Source: Endothia cerciana (taxonomy: Eukaryota > Ascomycota > Sordariomycetes > Diaporthales > Cryphonectriaceae). From it: 64,000 nt of DNA. Under the pieces are notes generated by a model. That model saw nothing but the letters and a program-made list of their open reading frames with translations, was not told where the DNA came from and ran no database searches. A program made the position numbers and the translations under genes. This document shows positions 1 to 9,859 of this stretch, piece after piece. The stretch is from the NCBI GenBank assembly GCA_026119935.1, contig JALRMH010000002.1, positions 248,001-312,000 of the forward strand. Reading direction: 5' to 3'. How positions within the stretch are numbered: the stretch's first letter is position 1; every line of letters begins with the position of its first letter.

Positions 1-79
1 TTCTTTTTGTGTCGCTTAGTATAAAGCATTCCATTGGGTTTATTGTTCCCAGGAGCTTTGAAAGGCCCAGAGACAAGGC

Positions 80-653
80 TTATGCGATGATGTATGCCGA
101 CATTATAACGAGGATGTAGAGAAGAATGGTGATGATAATGTAGGTGAAATCGCGAAAGCTGAGTGGCCGGTAATAAGGGCGCCACCGTTTGACCTGCCCA
201 TAATATTTGGAATGACGTTGCCTGGATAGGCGGCTACCACCGTGTGTTTTTTTCGAGCCGCTCGCGTTGATGTCCCTATATCTGCCTGTTTGTCTCAGAA
301 GCTTTGTGAACGCTTTCCCGCCGGTTGCTTCTCATGTTGACAGGATTGGCAACAGCGTTGCCACCCATCGCAGCAACCCCCGTTGCCGTAAAGTTGTTCT
401 TGAGCAAGAACGGGGTAATAAGAAACACGGGTACCATGAGTCCAAGAACGCTTGCAATAGCGATAAAAACAGGTATCAACCCAGTATCCTTTCCGCTCAT
501 TTCTTGGAGACTTGAAAAACCAGACCCGCTCACTGTATGGGTTTGCAACCGCCTTGAGGGATACATGTGCATGCTTGGGGGCATTCCCGCGGCTGCCGTC
601 GATGTCGTTACTTTGGCTGTATTTGTTTCTGTGCCAGCGCGGGGCGGAGCCAT
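80..653 (-). CDS. possible small membrane protein, model incomplete
   Basis: I do not recognise this gene. On the minus strand an ORF starting at 653 runs to 276. It has a Thr/Ser-rich N-terminal half and one clear hydrophobic segment (GLIPVFIAIASVLGLMVPVF). A second coding-like stretch in another frame runs down to a TAA at 80-82 and ends in a further hydrophobic segment (FTYIIITILLYILVIM). Joining the two needs an intron or a frameshift between about 280 and 330, and I could not fix its borders. The reading is a small one- or two-pass membrane protein, possibly with an extracellular Thr-rich head. It could also be a decayed gene. Confidence 0.33.
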
Positions 654-1705
654 CTGTGAATCTAGTTGTCGCCTTCAAAACAGGCTTTATGTTATACCCC
701 TCAGCCAACTCAACATAGTAGGCTAGTTCTGATAAAGGATTTGACTTCGATTGCTGAGTCGCGGAGCCTTATCACAACAACAGCCTGTCGACATTATATT
801 CGTTTCGTGATTCGTTCATGCAAGGCGCGCAAAAGCCGCTTGGTTACGCCCTCACCCGCGCTCACCTCCTTCTCAAGCAGAAGCGGAGAGCGGTGACGCG
901 TCCGATCGAGATGTTTCTCTGATCATCCAAAATCGATGATGAGCACTCCGAGGAGGCCTGCGAAATACTGTTATAGCTCCCAGCCTCAAAAGCCTAGAGT
1001 CAGCGGTGGGTCGCATTGCCTCACGATTTCCACCAATCTCGACACGAAGCTGTTCATAGAGATGCGAACGTAGCCCGCACTTGTTTCTGACATGCATTTT
1101 CAGCAGTAATACGCAATGCAACTACTCCTTAACCGTACGGGCACGTCTTAATCGCGGCATCCCAGCCACTGCCCAGGTAGGATCCAGACTTCGGTCTCCA
1201 AAGCCTTGCTGAAACTGCGCTGCTCTCGCTGGCCACCATAGCCAACAGTGGATGACCGGCGATACACGGTGAGCATGCGAAGGCTGGTCGAGTTATGAAT
1301 TCTGACAGATATTATAATCCTTCATGCTCCTTCTCGTGCTCTTTCTCATGCTCTTTCTCATGCTCTTTGCTGAGATGAACACGCTTATAAAATCTGCGAC
1401 ATCAGAGCGGCTACCACTTCATAAAGAAGACGATTCCTCGCTTCTCCTCCCAGTCAGTGTGTTTGTCTCTTATATCGTAAAACTACTAGAACACATGTTA
1501 ACACTCAGCAGTGATGTCCATGCTCCTGGAAATACATGCAATTGCCTAAGAATTTGCCCAAGGATAGAATACAACCTAGGACAGGTGACTGGCAGGTCGG
1601 CAAAGATGCCGGCCGTGAGGATACGGGGAATTTTGCCCAAGGTGGCGCCGGTGAAAAAGGATCTGGGAGCCTGACCAGCCGGGCACTGCCATAGATAGCG
1701 CTTGT
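654..1705. other. no supported gene
   Basis: Short overlapping ORFs on both strands lack domain-like composition. At 1324-1370 a CTCTTTCTCATG-type unit is repeated. From about 1600 the plus strand begins to read glycine-rich (EDTGNFAQGGAGEKGSG), in a different frame from the stretch that follows. I read this as the broken front of the glycine-rich relic. Confidence 0.4.
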
Positions 1706-1930
1706 GACAATAAAGATATCGAGGGGGGGAAGGGACACGGTGGGTGCGGAAAGAATGGGGGGTTAGGTATAGGTGGTTCCACCAAAGGAGACCATTGTCA
1801 AGGAGGCGAGGGACGAGGGGGAGACGGCAAAGGCCATAATTGCGAAGGCGGGCACGGTATTGGAGGCTGCGCTTTTGGTACTCTTGCCAATGGTGGCAGG
1901 GGTATTGGAGGGGGATGCGAAAGGGTCTAA
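1706..1930 (+). pseudogene. glycine-rich repeat relic
   Basis: One frame encodes about 70 residues dominated by GG pairs at regular spacing (for example GGKGHGGCGKNGGLGIGG, then GGEGRGGDGKG) and ends at TAA 1928-1930. No ATG opens the frame. The glycine-rich bases just upstream (about 1600-1680) are in another frame, which suggests a frameshift. The same GG-x(2-4)-GG periodicity recurs in the minus ORF at 2107-2418 and in the tail of the hydrolase at 2600-3823, so three related glycine-rich stretches lie within 2.3 kb. Function is unknown. A spliced exon is the alternative. Confidence 0.4.
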
Positions 1931-2106
1931 CTCACGAGGTGGTACCGGGATTGGAGGTGACGTTAAAGAACGTCGAATTGATCTAGAGAGCCAATATAGG
2001 ACCGAAAAAAGAGACAGAAATCCGACTGTTCACGTGGTAAGAGGCTAAACCCTCACCTAGCTCTTGGTACATTCATTGTCGGATACACCTGTAGAGGGAT
2101 ATATTA

Positions 2107-2418
2107 TTACAGTATGGCGCACCACCAGCTCTCCTTACCACGTTGAACGTAGCCCCTTGTCCCTTCGCCACCCTGAGCCCTGACTCCGCTGGCCCCTCCT
2201 CGAGCCCCGCGGCCCCCTTCAATTCCACTCGACGAGCTCTTGCCACCTTCACCCATGCCACCGTGGGCAGAGCCGTTCTCAGTAGCACCTCCAGTTCCGA
2301 TCCCTCCCTGAGCCTTAGCTTGTTGAGATGGCTGCGGGGTAGAGCCAGTAGGATCGTGATTCGACGACATACTGTGCTCGTTCGCTGGAGGTTGAATTGA
2401 TCCAGCATTGTACGGCAC
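2107..2418 (-). CDS. glycine-rich small protein, hypothetical
   Basis: This 103-residue ORF starts at 2418. The first 35 residues are polar (Asn, Ser, Pro, Gln). The middle is a GG-repeat region (AQGGIGTGGATENGSAHGG, GGRGARGGASGVRAQGG), and the tail is short and basic. It has no signal peptide or membrane segment. It is divergent from the hydrolase remnant that starts near 2600 and shares its GG periodicity. Antisense glycine-rich DNA can give spurious ORFs, so expression is not certain. The name describes composition only. Confidence 0.4.
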   Translation of the reverse strand: MPYNAGSIQPPANEHSMSSNHDPTGSTPQPSQQAKAQGGIGTGGATENGSAHGGMGEGGKSSSSGIEGGRGARGGASGVRAQGGEGTRGYVQRGKESWWCAIL

Positions 2419-2599
2419 CTAATAGTCTGTTAGCCCGTGCTATCTGGACTATCGCTTCTAAATCAAGACTGGTTTATTACTTCCCAGTTGATTATACGAA
2501 GAGAGATGGGAAGTTGTTGGAAATCATGAAGAACTTTGAGAACTGGAGGTATCTTCGAGATGCTCTACAAGATCTCTCCCACGCGTTGATTATCAGACT

Positions 2600-3823
2600 A
2601 TGTGGTTGAGAGACTTTCTACCAAATGATGAACCCTTTAAGCAATCTCGCGTCATCACATTTGGATATAGCTCGCTTCTAAGCGACAAGGCTAATATTTC
2701 AGGTCTTTCGGAGTGGTCTCAAGGCCTCTTATTGGCGATCTCTTCATTGCGAAAGTCGCCCGAGGTTCGTGCACAGAGAATAGACTCGGTCTTTCAAAGC
2801 TGACCTGGGGTTAGGAACGACAGAGACCTATCATCTTCATATGTCATTCATTAGGTGGATTGGTCATTCGTGAGGTATGTCATTAAGTGGGAGTTCCATC
2901 CACAAACCATCCGAGAACTGATAGCTGAAATTATTCAAGGCTATGATTCGACTAGATCAGTTCCCTCAGCATTACAACGGGCTTGATATCAAACATTGTG
3001 GCATTCTATTTTTGAGCACGCCGCATTCCGGAACCACTGCTGCTGACTGGAACGATTACCTCGTCGAGCTTGCAGAGCACGGAGGCCTTCGGTCTAAAGA
3101 CTTCTCCAGTTATAAAATTCCGCATGGAATTGCTCGACAAACATATCCGGCGCTGGAGCATCTATTGCTCATGAAATATCACATCATTACATCGCCCTGG
3201 GATTTCTGCTTTCATTTGACTAACCGTTTTACCAACAGATAGTTACAGCGGATTCAGCAGGCCTTAACGGCCAAACAGCTCATCCAATGAATGACACTGA
3301 CCACAAGTCCATCTGTCGATTCCCACACATGTCAAGCGAGGGCTACAATAGCGTAACGTACTTTCTACTCAAGATATGGAAGGATTTACCAAGCCAAGGT
3401 AACACAAAATGGTCCATATCTCCTCTTCAGAAAGTACTAAGTGTTCTAGGTACGGCAAAGCCAAACGGCACGGGGAGAGGAATTCTATGCGGAGGAAATG
3501 CGTCTGGAGGAGACGCTAACGGAGCCTCTGCCGGAGGGGGAAATGCCACTGGTGGTAATTCTCGTGGGTCCTTGTTAGTGAGCGATCTCCGTGGCGGTGA
3601 CGCTCATGGTGGGGGTGCATACGGCGACCAGAGCGTTGGTGGTTATAGTGTAGGAGGCAGCGTGTTCAGCCGTAATGACATCCTGCATAGCTTCAAGGGA
3701 CGAGGGAATAGTATTAGTCCGATATTTTATGGGCAAGGGGGCAGTGCTACTGGAGGAATTGGCCAAGGCGTTGAGGCACGAGGTGGTGATGCAAAGGGTG
3801 GGGATGCTCAGTTAGAGGAATGA
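2600..3823 (+). pseudogene. SesB-like alpha/beta hydrolase with glycine-rich tail, probably decayed
   Basis: The pieces read as a DUF676/LipA-like serine esterase of the fungal SesB type. They are WLRDFLPND (2603 on); an intron 2765-2823 (CTGAC branch site); RPIIFICHSLGGLVIRE with the nucleophile Ser (2824-2874); an intron 2875-2939; AMIRLDQF...GILFLSTPHSGTT (2940 on); an intron ending CTAAC...CAG at 3238; then IVTADSAGLNG and TDHKSICRF, whose His fits the catalytic His. In the same exon the protein continues into a GG-repeat tail (GGNASGGDANG...) to the stop at 3823. Two things are odd. The usual N-terminal HGL.G..TW part is missing, and I find no good donor for the third intron. In this family such hydrolases act with NLR-like proteins in allorecognition; that role here is inference. 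Confidence 0.6.
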
Positions 3824-4700
3824 TGTTGGAAAGCTAGTGTTATAACACCTAGTATAGCATGCTTTAGAATTAGAGATTGATGTATATCCACGATGAATTC
3901 CCCGACGGACGTACGGTGAATTCACCGTAGGATACACGGTGAATTCGCTCCGTGAATATATGGTGCATTCAATGGGCTCAAATGTAAATCCACTGCTTGT
4001 AATTATATAAATACGTGGCACTTAGTTAGTTCACCTTCCTCCTTATATAGAGGAAGGCAGGCTTTTATAATATACGAAATTTGCCATCAATCTGGCTGTC
4101 AAAAAATTCGACTAGAAGAACCCCCTTCTTTTCAATACCTTACGGCTGGTGCGCTCGATGACAATCGATTTGCAACGGATATCAACATGCATGGTGCGAG
4201 CCGCATTGTTCCTGTGATTCTGTGCGCGCCCGCTCCCCCTCTCTCTGTTGTCAATTGAAGACTATAGTTCTCGTGATTATTTCTGCGGGAATATAATCCA
4301 ATGCGAACCATTCCGACGCCTGGCTAATTGCTGGCTGGATATGAAGGTATCACCGCACATCCATCGCTGAGAGAAATATAGTGTCTCTGTTGGTAGGTCA
4401 CGGTAGAAGCAGTACTGCAGTCGTAGACAGTAGTTGATTCATTTGTTTGTTGTTGTCTAAAGGAAAGGAAGCTATTCCTGTGGGCCAGTCTGAAGGACTG
4501 GCTGTAGGCGTTCCTTATAAGCTTATCTACCTACGGCCCGTTGCCTGCCGGCAACGGTCAGGCAATCCACCAGCAGTCGCCCCGGACAGGAACAACTAGT
4601 GGCCGATGCCTTGAATCTACAGTCTCCGTGGCCTATTTAAGCCGGCAAACGTGTGATTTCTTCTCTGAACCTAATGCTAAGAACTGTAGGTTTCAATTGA
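3824..4700. other. no gene; short tandem GTGAATTC motif
   Basis: No coding frame is supported. At about 3890-3970 the block GTGAATTC / GTGAATAT recurs at roughly 20-30-base spacing (ACGGTGAATTCACCG, ACGGTGAATTCGC, CCGTGAATAT), giving a small cluster of near-palindromes. The rest is unremarkable, relatively AT-rich intergenic DNA. Confidence 0.45.
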
Positions 4701-5132
4701 TTAGGAGTCTATCTGCGCGATAAAGATAGCCTTGCGACCGTGGCGGCGATGCAATTGAACCCGAGCCAGAGCGTCATCTGCATGCAGCATTAGATTGATA
4801 GTTTCCGAAAACCGAGGCGTTATGTTGCCTTCATTGTCGAAAAACAGATATAAAGGGGCTGGGTTCCGGCGACAGGTTCTTCCAGTCCAAATGCCGGTGG
4901 ATTTTGTTGCATTGACCCAGTGATTATAGTCTATAAAGTAATGACCTCTGGATTGAAACCCATTCTCGTCGTAGATGGTAAATGAATTTCCATCCTGAAC
5001 TCGATAAAAAGAGCTTGGTGGCAGCGAAGGCTGGGCAGTTAGAGAATTCATTTCTCTTTGCGAAGTCACTCTGTGCTGAGTGTTTATTTTGCGAGTACGT
5101 GTCTCTCTTCCAAGTCTTTTCAGGACATACAA
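4701..5132 (-). CDS. DUF7587-like fungal protein, hypothetical
   Basis: This 143-residue ORF runs from 5132. The central segment SSFYRVQDGNSFTIYDENGF, followed by a region around PAPLYLFFDN and ending RHGRKAIFIAQIDS, resembles the fungal DUF7587 type (YRVQD.NS...Y...GF, then a P-x-P-x-x-x-F segment, then A..R...G...V.IA.ID). Members are of unknown function and usually longer, so this copy may lack C-terminal exons past 4701. The first 30 residues are basic and may not be native. The assignment rests on motif pattern only. Confidence 0.45.
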   Translation of the reverse strand: MYVLKRLGRETRTRKINTQHRVTSQREMNSLTAQPSLPPSSFYRVQDGNSFTIYDENGFQSRGHYFIDYNHWVNATKSTGIWTGRTCRRNPAPLYLFFDNEGNITPRFSETINLMLHADDALARVQLHRRHGRKAIFIAQIDS

Positions 5133-7289
5133 GATTGCTCCTTGTGTTTAGGCCACCCCTTGCGAATTTAACGTTTTCAAAATCGTTCATCCCGATACGC
5201 GGTTCGCAGCATTCCCATGGTTCCATTATGTATCAAATTCGCATGGGATTAACACACTTTCCATCCCCTTTGGACAAAAAAAAGTCGGATATTGGTGATT
5301 CATAATCCGGAGCATTAGCATTACCAAATTTGGAGAGCGAGGACGCATGGCACAAGCTTATAACCTATATGCTTATACGCGTCATAATGGAAGAATCGGC
5401 AGCGCATAACCAACCCATTGCTCTGGCGTCAGTCCTCTTACGCGACTGCGCCCAAGCTCTGGTTCAATGGTCTACTGTTTTTATTCGTTTTAAATTGAGT
5501 ATTCACAGGAAAACCATAGGACAAGGTGATGTAAATAGAGTCCTTTCACCGAATTCTCTCGCGTTTTAATGCAACAGATGTAATCATACAAAGCTATGCT
5601 TCAAAGCAGGAAGGAAACCAGAACTTACTACATACACTTGAATTTATCCGGAATTCGTTTTTTACGGTGGTTGGCATGCTGAGATTATTTAGAGATTCCG
5701 TTGACGTCTCCACATACTCTGCTATGAGTTTCTTGACAGGTCTTGGAAGAGATTCGGCTTACGCTTTGATGTTTGAAACAAAGAACAGAACACCATGTGT
5801 AAGGACAAAGTTGAGATCGATTGCTGAAAGTGGCTTATAAGTTCCGCTGAAGATTGGTTCGCATAGGTTCAGAATCGTATTGCTCGTCCGCTCCAATGGG
5901 ACTGCCGCGCAGATGATCTTCGTAAGAGAGAAGAGTTGCTTGAAAGCGTGTGGATGAGCTAGGAGAGCTAGATGGTGGTACAGCTGCCCACGTGTTAGGC
6001 CTTTGTTACTAGCCTTTAGATGCCAGTTTCTGCCAGTGTTCGTCCACTTCTTGTCATCAAATGTGGTGGGTGTTGTCTACTCTAGTCATGTAGCGTAGCT
6101 AATCGGCCTGAGAGGGAGGCATATTTGCACCAGCTGTAAGCTTCGCATTCACCTTCCCCTGAAAACCTGCGCTCTTCCGAGCAATGATTGTTAACCCTAG
6201 CCTTACTATAATCTGAAATAGTGTAGCCCATTTGTACTAACCTTTACGCCCGATATGACGGGCCAAGATAGCCTCCAACAATACTGAGCTAGCCAGGAAA
6301 CATTGATATTTTTATCCTTGAGAGGCCTTTAGTGTTTCCCACACCATGATTTGACAGTAATCACGTTTCACATACGAGAAGGCGGATTGTCGACACCACA
6401 CCTTACCGGCCCCGTCAGAAGGCTTGTTTCTCTTATGAATTATGCGGGTGAGCAGCTACCCAATGGCCCGAAGGGCTTCTACGATACGCCACAAACAAGT
6501 CTTTCATCGGAGAGTGATCTGCTGCTCGGAAGGATTCCGGCGATGGTAAGCTGCAGCTGCAGGAGTCACCGTAGGGGTTGTACAAATGGTACTCAGGTTG
6601 CTTGTTTATTTTCAATCTATTTAGGCAGGGCACAAACGTATATATAGATCGTGAAGCATAACCTTCTCCGATGAAGGAGGAGTGACGGCATTTGCTGGGC
6701 AGGCCTCTGGCTGGCAGGCCCTTCCGGCTCGCCCAGGGTTTAAGAGAGGAGCATAGCCAGAGGCCCTATTATCTCTCCCGCGCTTCAATTAGACGGGTTG
6801 GATCTGTGCACGGCCAAATCTGACCATTCAGAAATTGGCATACTCGATATCACCACGGGAAGGTCAGCTCTGCTGGAGGGGCTTGCAGAGCATGGAACTA
6901 GATTATGCAACCTTGTTCACCGAGGTGGCAACAGGTGGTCAGCACCGCTAGAGACCCACCGCGCTATTAGACAATCACGCCTCTGGCGAAAGGCTGCTTG
7001 TCCAGTACGAAGTGGACATCGCACATCACGACGACCAATCATGCCCCATTCTACCGCACAGTACATCCAGCAACTAAGGAGCGCGGACATTGCAGGTACA
7101 AGTCTGTGTACAACGCGCAACGGCGTATAAGCGATAGGCGCTCGGCAAAATCTGTTATAGGATTTCCGTTTCTCGTTTTTCGATATCCTCACGTCCTGCT
7201 TTGGGTTTCTTGACACTAATGTGTCGGATTCTCTGTTACCTCTTTACCTGCTTCCGAAAATCTCCATCAACCTTCACCTCTCTATTGAT

Positions 7290-7335
7290 CGCTAGAGTTA
7301 TCTCAAGGTTGTAGGTTCGACCCCACGTCGGGCTT
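7290..7335 (+). pseudogene. tRNA-Lys-like 3' half relic
   Basis: TCTCAAGGTTGTAGGTTCGA followed by CCCCACGTCGGGCTT looks like the anticodon-stem 3' strand, variable loop, T-arm (B-box GGTTCGACCCC) and acceptor 3' strand of a eukaryotic tRNA-Lys. The T-stem has lost a base and carries a mismatch. The D-arm and anticodon loop are missing or collapsed (only GATCGCTAGAG remains), so it cannot fold as a tRNA. A T-rich tract follows. It could be a tRNA pseudogene or the head of a tRNA-derived SINE. Confidence 0.4.
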
Positions 7336-8074
7336 AATTCCCGTCGATATTCGATCTTTTTTTTCTTTCTTTCTCTGGTCTGGCGCAAGCCCTGCTGGCA
7401 TCCTCTAGCATTTCATCTTGTTCTTCTGTTGGCTGCTCCTTTTTTGTTCCCTTTATCTCAGTCATGGTCTTGTTACGAGGAAACAGAAAACGGGGATCAG
7501 GCGAGGACGGGGCAGGGAAACGGGAACGGGTCTGTATACTGCATTAACAGCCTCCTAGGCGTCGCAAGTATCTTCCAAGGGTTCGCGAGGTACTTCCTCC
7601 TCCATTAGCCTAAGTACTGTTACTATCATATTGTTAGCAGACAGGCTCTTGTTGTTGTATCTCGAATGGCCTCTCTGTTTGATCAACATAGCTCGCAGAG
7701 GCACTCACTTACGGCCGCCTCTCTGCCCCCATGCCTATTTATCAATTCAGCCCTCGACACCTCTGCTCCCCTCCCTCACTTATTACTATATATTTGCTAG
7801 TGCGCCTACACAGCGTACTTGATAACGCGGCCAGATCTGTCCATCTCGCTCATCCTTCCTGCGTATTTTAATTTTTCCAACCTTCCAAAAATAGCCCAAC
7901 ACCGCTTACAAAATTTTTGCAAAAGCGGGATGCCGATGAGTCGGCAAAGCCCCTCTTCCTGGACGGGAGAGCTAACACTGTTGAAGAGCTGCGGGCCCGG
8001 GCCGCATCCTGGAAAATCATCCTCATCGGCCTGGATGTCAAAGGCTCGGAGTACTCATAGAACTCTAGTCAAAG

Positions 8075-8464
8075 CTAGCCAACTAGCGGATGGAGTACAG
8101 GCTTTTCAAACGTGAGGAGAGAGAACATCGTGTAATCTGATCCGTCAGACCGCCCTTCTCCGTCTTTCCCCATATAGTCCGCTTTACAGTCAAGGTCGAA
8201 GGGGAAGGCTACATCACCTTGTTGCCTGAAACGACCAGGTTTGGAGAAAGGCTCTTCGAATTTCTCAAGGGAAAATATTGCTACGCCGCAAGCCGTAACG
8301 ATTTGCTCTAGGAAAGTCCTAGGAACGTCGACAAAAATGGGCAAGATCGCATACGCGTGTCTTGCAAACGAGGCGATGGTAGCTCGATTTATGGAATGGG
8401 ACGGCCGGGATATTGATGAAGACACAAGAACTAAATCAAATAGCAAGAATCGACAATAGAACAT
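8075..8464 (-). CDS. hypothetical ORF
   Basis: This 129-residue minus-strand ORF has fairly normal protein-like composition in its centre (AILPIFVDVPRTFLEQIV, CGVAIFSLEKFEEPF, GDVAFPFDLDC). I do not recognise a family. The plus strand of the same DNA is also open in places, and no splice structure is evident, so this may be a chance ORF or a relic exon. Confidence 0.22.
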   Translation of the reverse strand: MFYCRFLLFDLVLVSSSISRPSHSINRATIASFARHAYAILPIFVDVPRTFLEQIVTACGVAIFSLEKFEEPFSKPGRFRQQGDVAFPFDLDCKADYMGKDGEGRSDGSDYTMFSLLTFEKPVLHPLVG

Positions 8465-8948
8465 TCTTCAAAATAAAAACGTGCAAAACGATTGCACGTC
8501 AAGTGGCTTTTGACGGTCCTCGAGGGACGCACTAGTCGCTGCATAATAATACGCGCCCGGTTGATTCACTTCAACGGCTCAGGCCAAGAGGTATCGCTCC
8601 CTGGATTCCTTTGTGAATCCTCACTATGCAACAGTGGCGACATCACACTCTCGCTTTTCGTACACTTGAACAATACTGTTTCTGTCTGAGGAATTAGACC
8701 TATGAAGTTAACACTTGATTTTGATCCAAAAGTAGAACTTGGCTTCATTTCGTATTCCCATCTACTTCGTACGGCCCGGCCCTAATCGGGCCACCGTCCA
8801 GTTCCACCAGCAGAGCCCCCCCCCCCCCCAACCTCTGCCTCATCCATATACGCATAATGCACTATACTGGTCTTCACCTCCATAAAATTGGTAAAGGGGG
8901 CAGGTCATGCACCTCGCCAAATGCCCTTGCGTCCTCACTGAAACCCCG

Positions 8949-9328
8949 TCACCCCCGTCTCGCCCGGACTACAACGACAGTACCCACGACGGCGCAAAGG
9001 CCAGCGATACCTACTCCGACACCGATTCCGACACCGGCGCCGGTGGATATACCACAACCGTGACCTGGCGCAGAGAATGGTGACTTGAGGTCGCCGGCTG
9101 CGGTCGCTGATGGCACGTCTGACGTGTCTGTTGCCTGCGTGGCGGACGGCTGACCGGATAGATTTGAGCCCGTCGCAACAGCAGTACTGCTGGACGATGC
9201 TTCCGCTGACGTGGTCAGGATTGAGGTCGTGGTGGACGATGTCGAAGTCGAAGCGGCAGGTGGCTCCTCGTTGCTGATGTTGAAGTAGGCCGACGGGACG
9301 TCCTTGGACGTGGTATTGCCCTGGTTGT
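8949..9328 (-). CDS. Ser/Thr-rich membrane-anchored protein, last exon
   Basis: On the minus strand, after an acceptor at 9329-9330 (TATTCCAG), one frame stays open to a TGA at 8949-8951. It encodes NTTSKDVPSAYFNISNEE, then about 60 residues almost all Ser/Thr/Ala/Pro, then APGHGCGIS, a Gly/Val-rich transmembrane helix (GAGVGIGVGVGIAGLCAVV) and a short basic tail VRARRG. This is the usual C-terminal layout of fungal single-pass cell-surface proteins (WSC/Mid2-like or Kre9-like mosaics) with an O-glycosylated stalk. The exon has no internal ATG. Upstream exons, probably within 9340-9850, could not be placed; the minus strand there holds ORFs in several frames. Confidence 0.55.
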
Positions 9329-9859
9329 CTGGAATACTTCAAGCTTATGGAAGAAGAGCCAGACGGGAGAGATCTCAAGATGTGTAGCGTCAACCCTCCT
9401 ACAGCGTCCACGGGTGCATACACTAGGAAGCTTCTGAGGTCATGAGCCCGCCCATGCTGAGACATTTCCCAGTCGAACCACGCGCTCGGAAAGTGCGAGA
9501 GCCACAGTGGTCGCGCTCCAAATTTACGTGGTACATAGATATGTCATTGGTGACTAGCTGAGCAGGTCGCGCGTCTAATTTCACGAGGTTCTCGGTGTCT
9601 CCAGATTGGCTGTCGTGGTCCGGGGGCAGGACCAACAACCTGTCCGAGTCACGATTGAGAAGGAGAAGAAGCAGCCGAACGGGGCGTCTCGTTCTCATTG
9701 AATACAATCTGGGCCATCCATGGATATCATGCAAAGACCCTTTCAGGGGTCTCACTAAGCGGACGATTCCTATAGGGTACCGACACGTCGGTACTCGAGC
9801 TATGTAACGAGACAAGAGACGGTTCACTTCGCTTTCATATTGGCCGCTTCCCACCTGAC

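Larger units (their letters stand above)
5133..8948. other. gene-poor region
   Basis: About 3.8 kb without a supported gene except the weak minus ORF at 8075-8464 and the tRNA relic near 7300. Short ORFs such as 6351-6647 (+) and 6798-7130 (+) have unstructured composition. C-rich and T-rich tracts occur (poly-C 8816-8829). I see no transposon termini. Confidence 0.4.
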
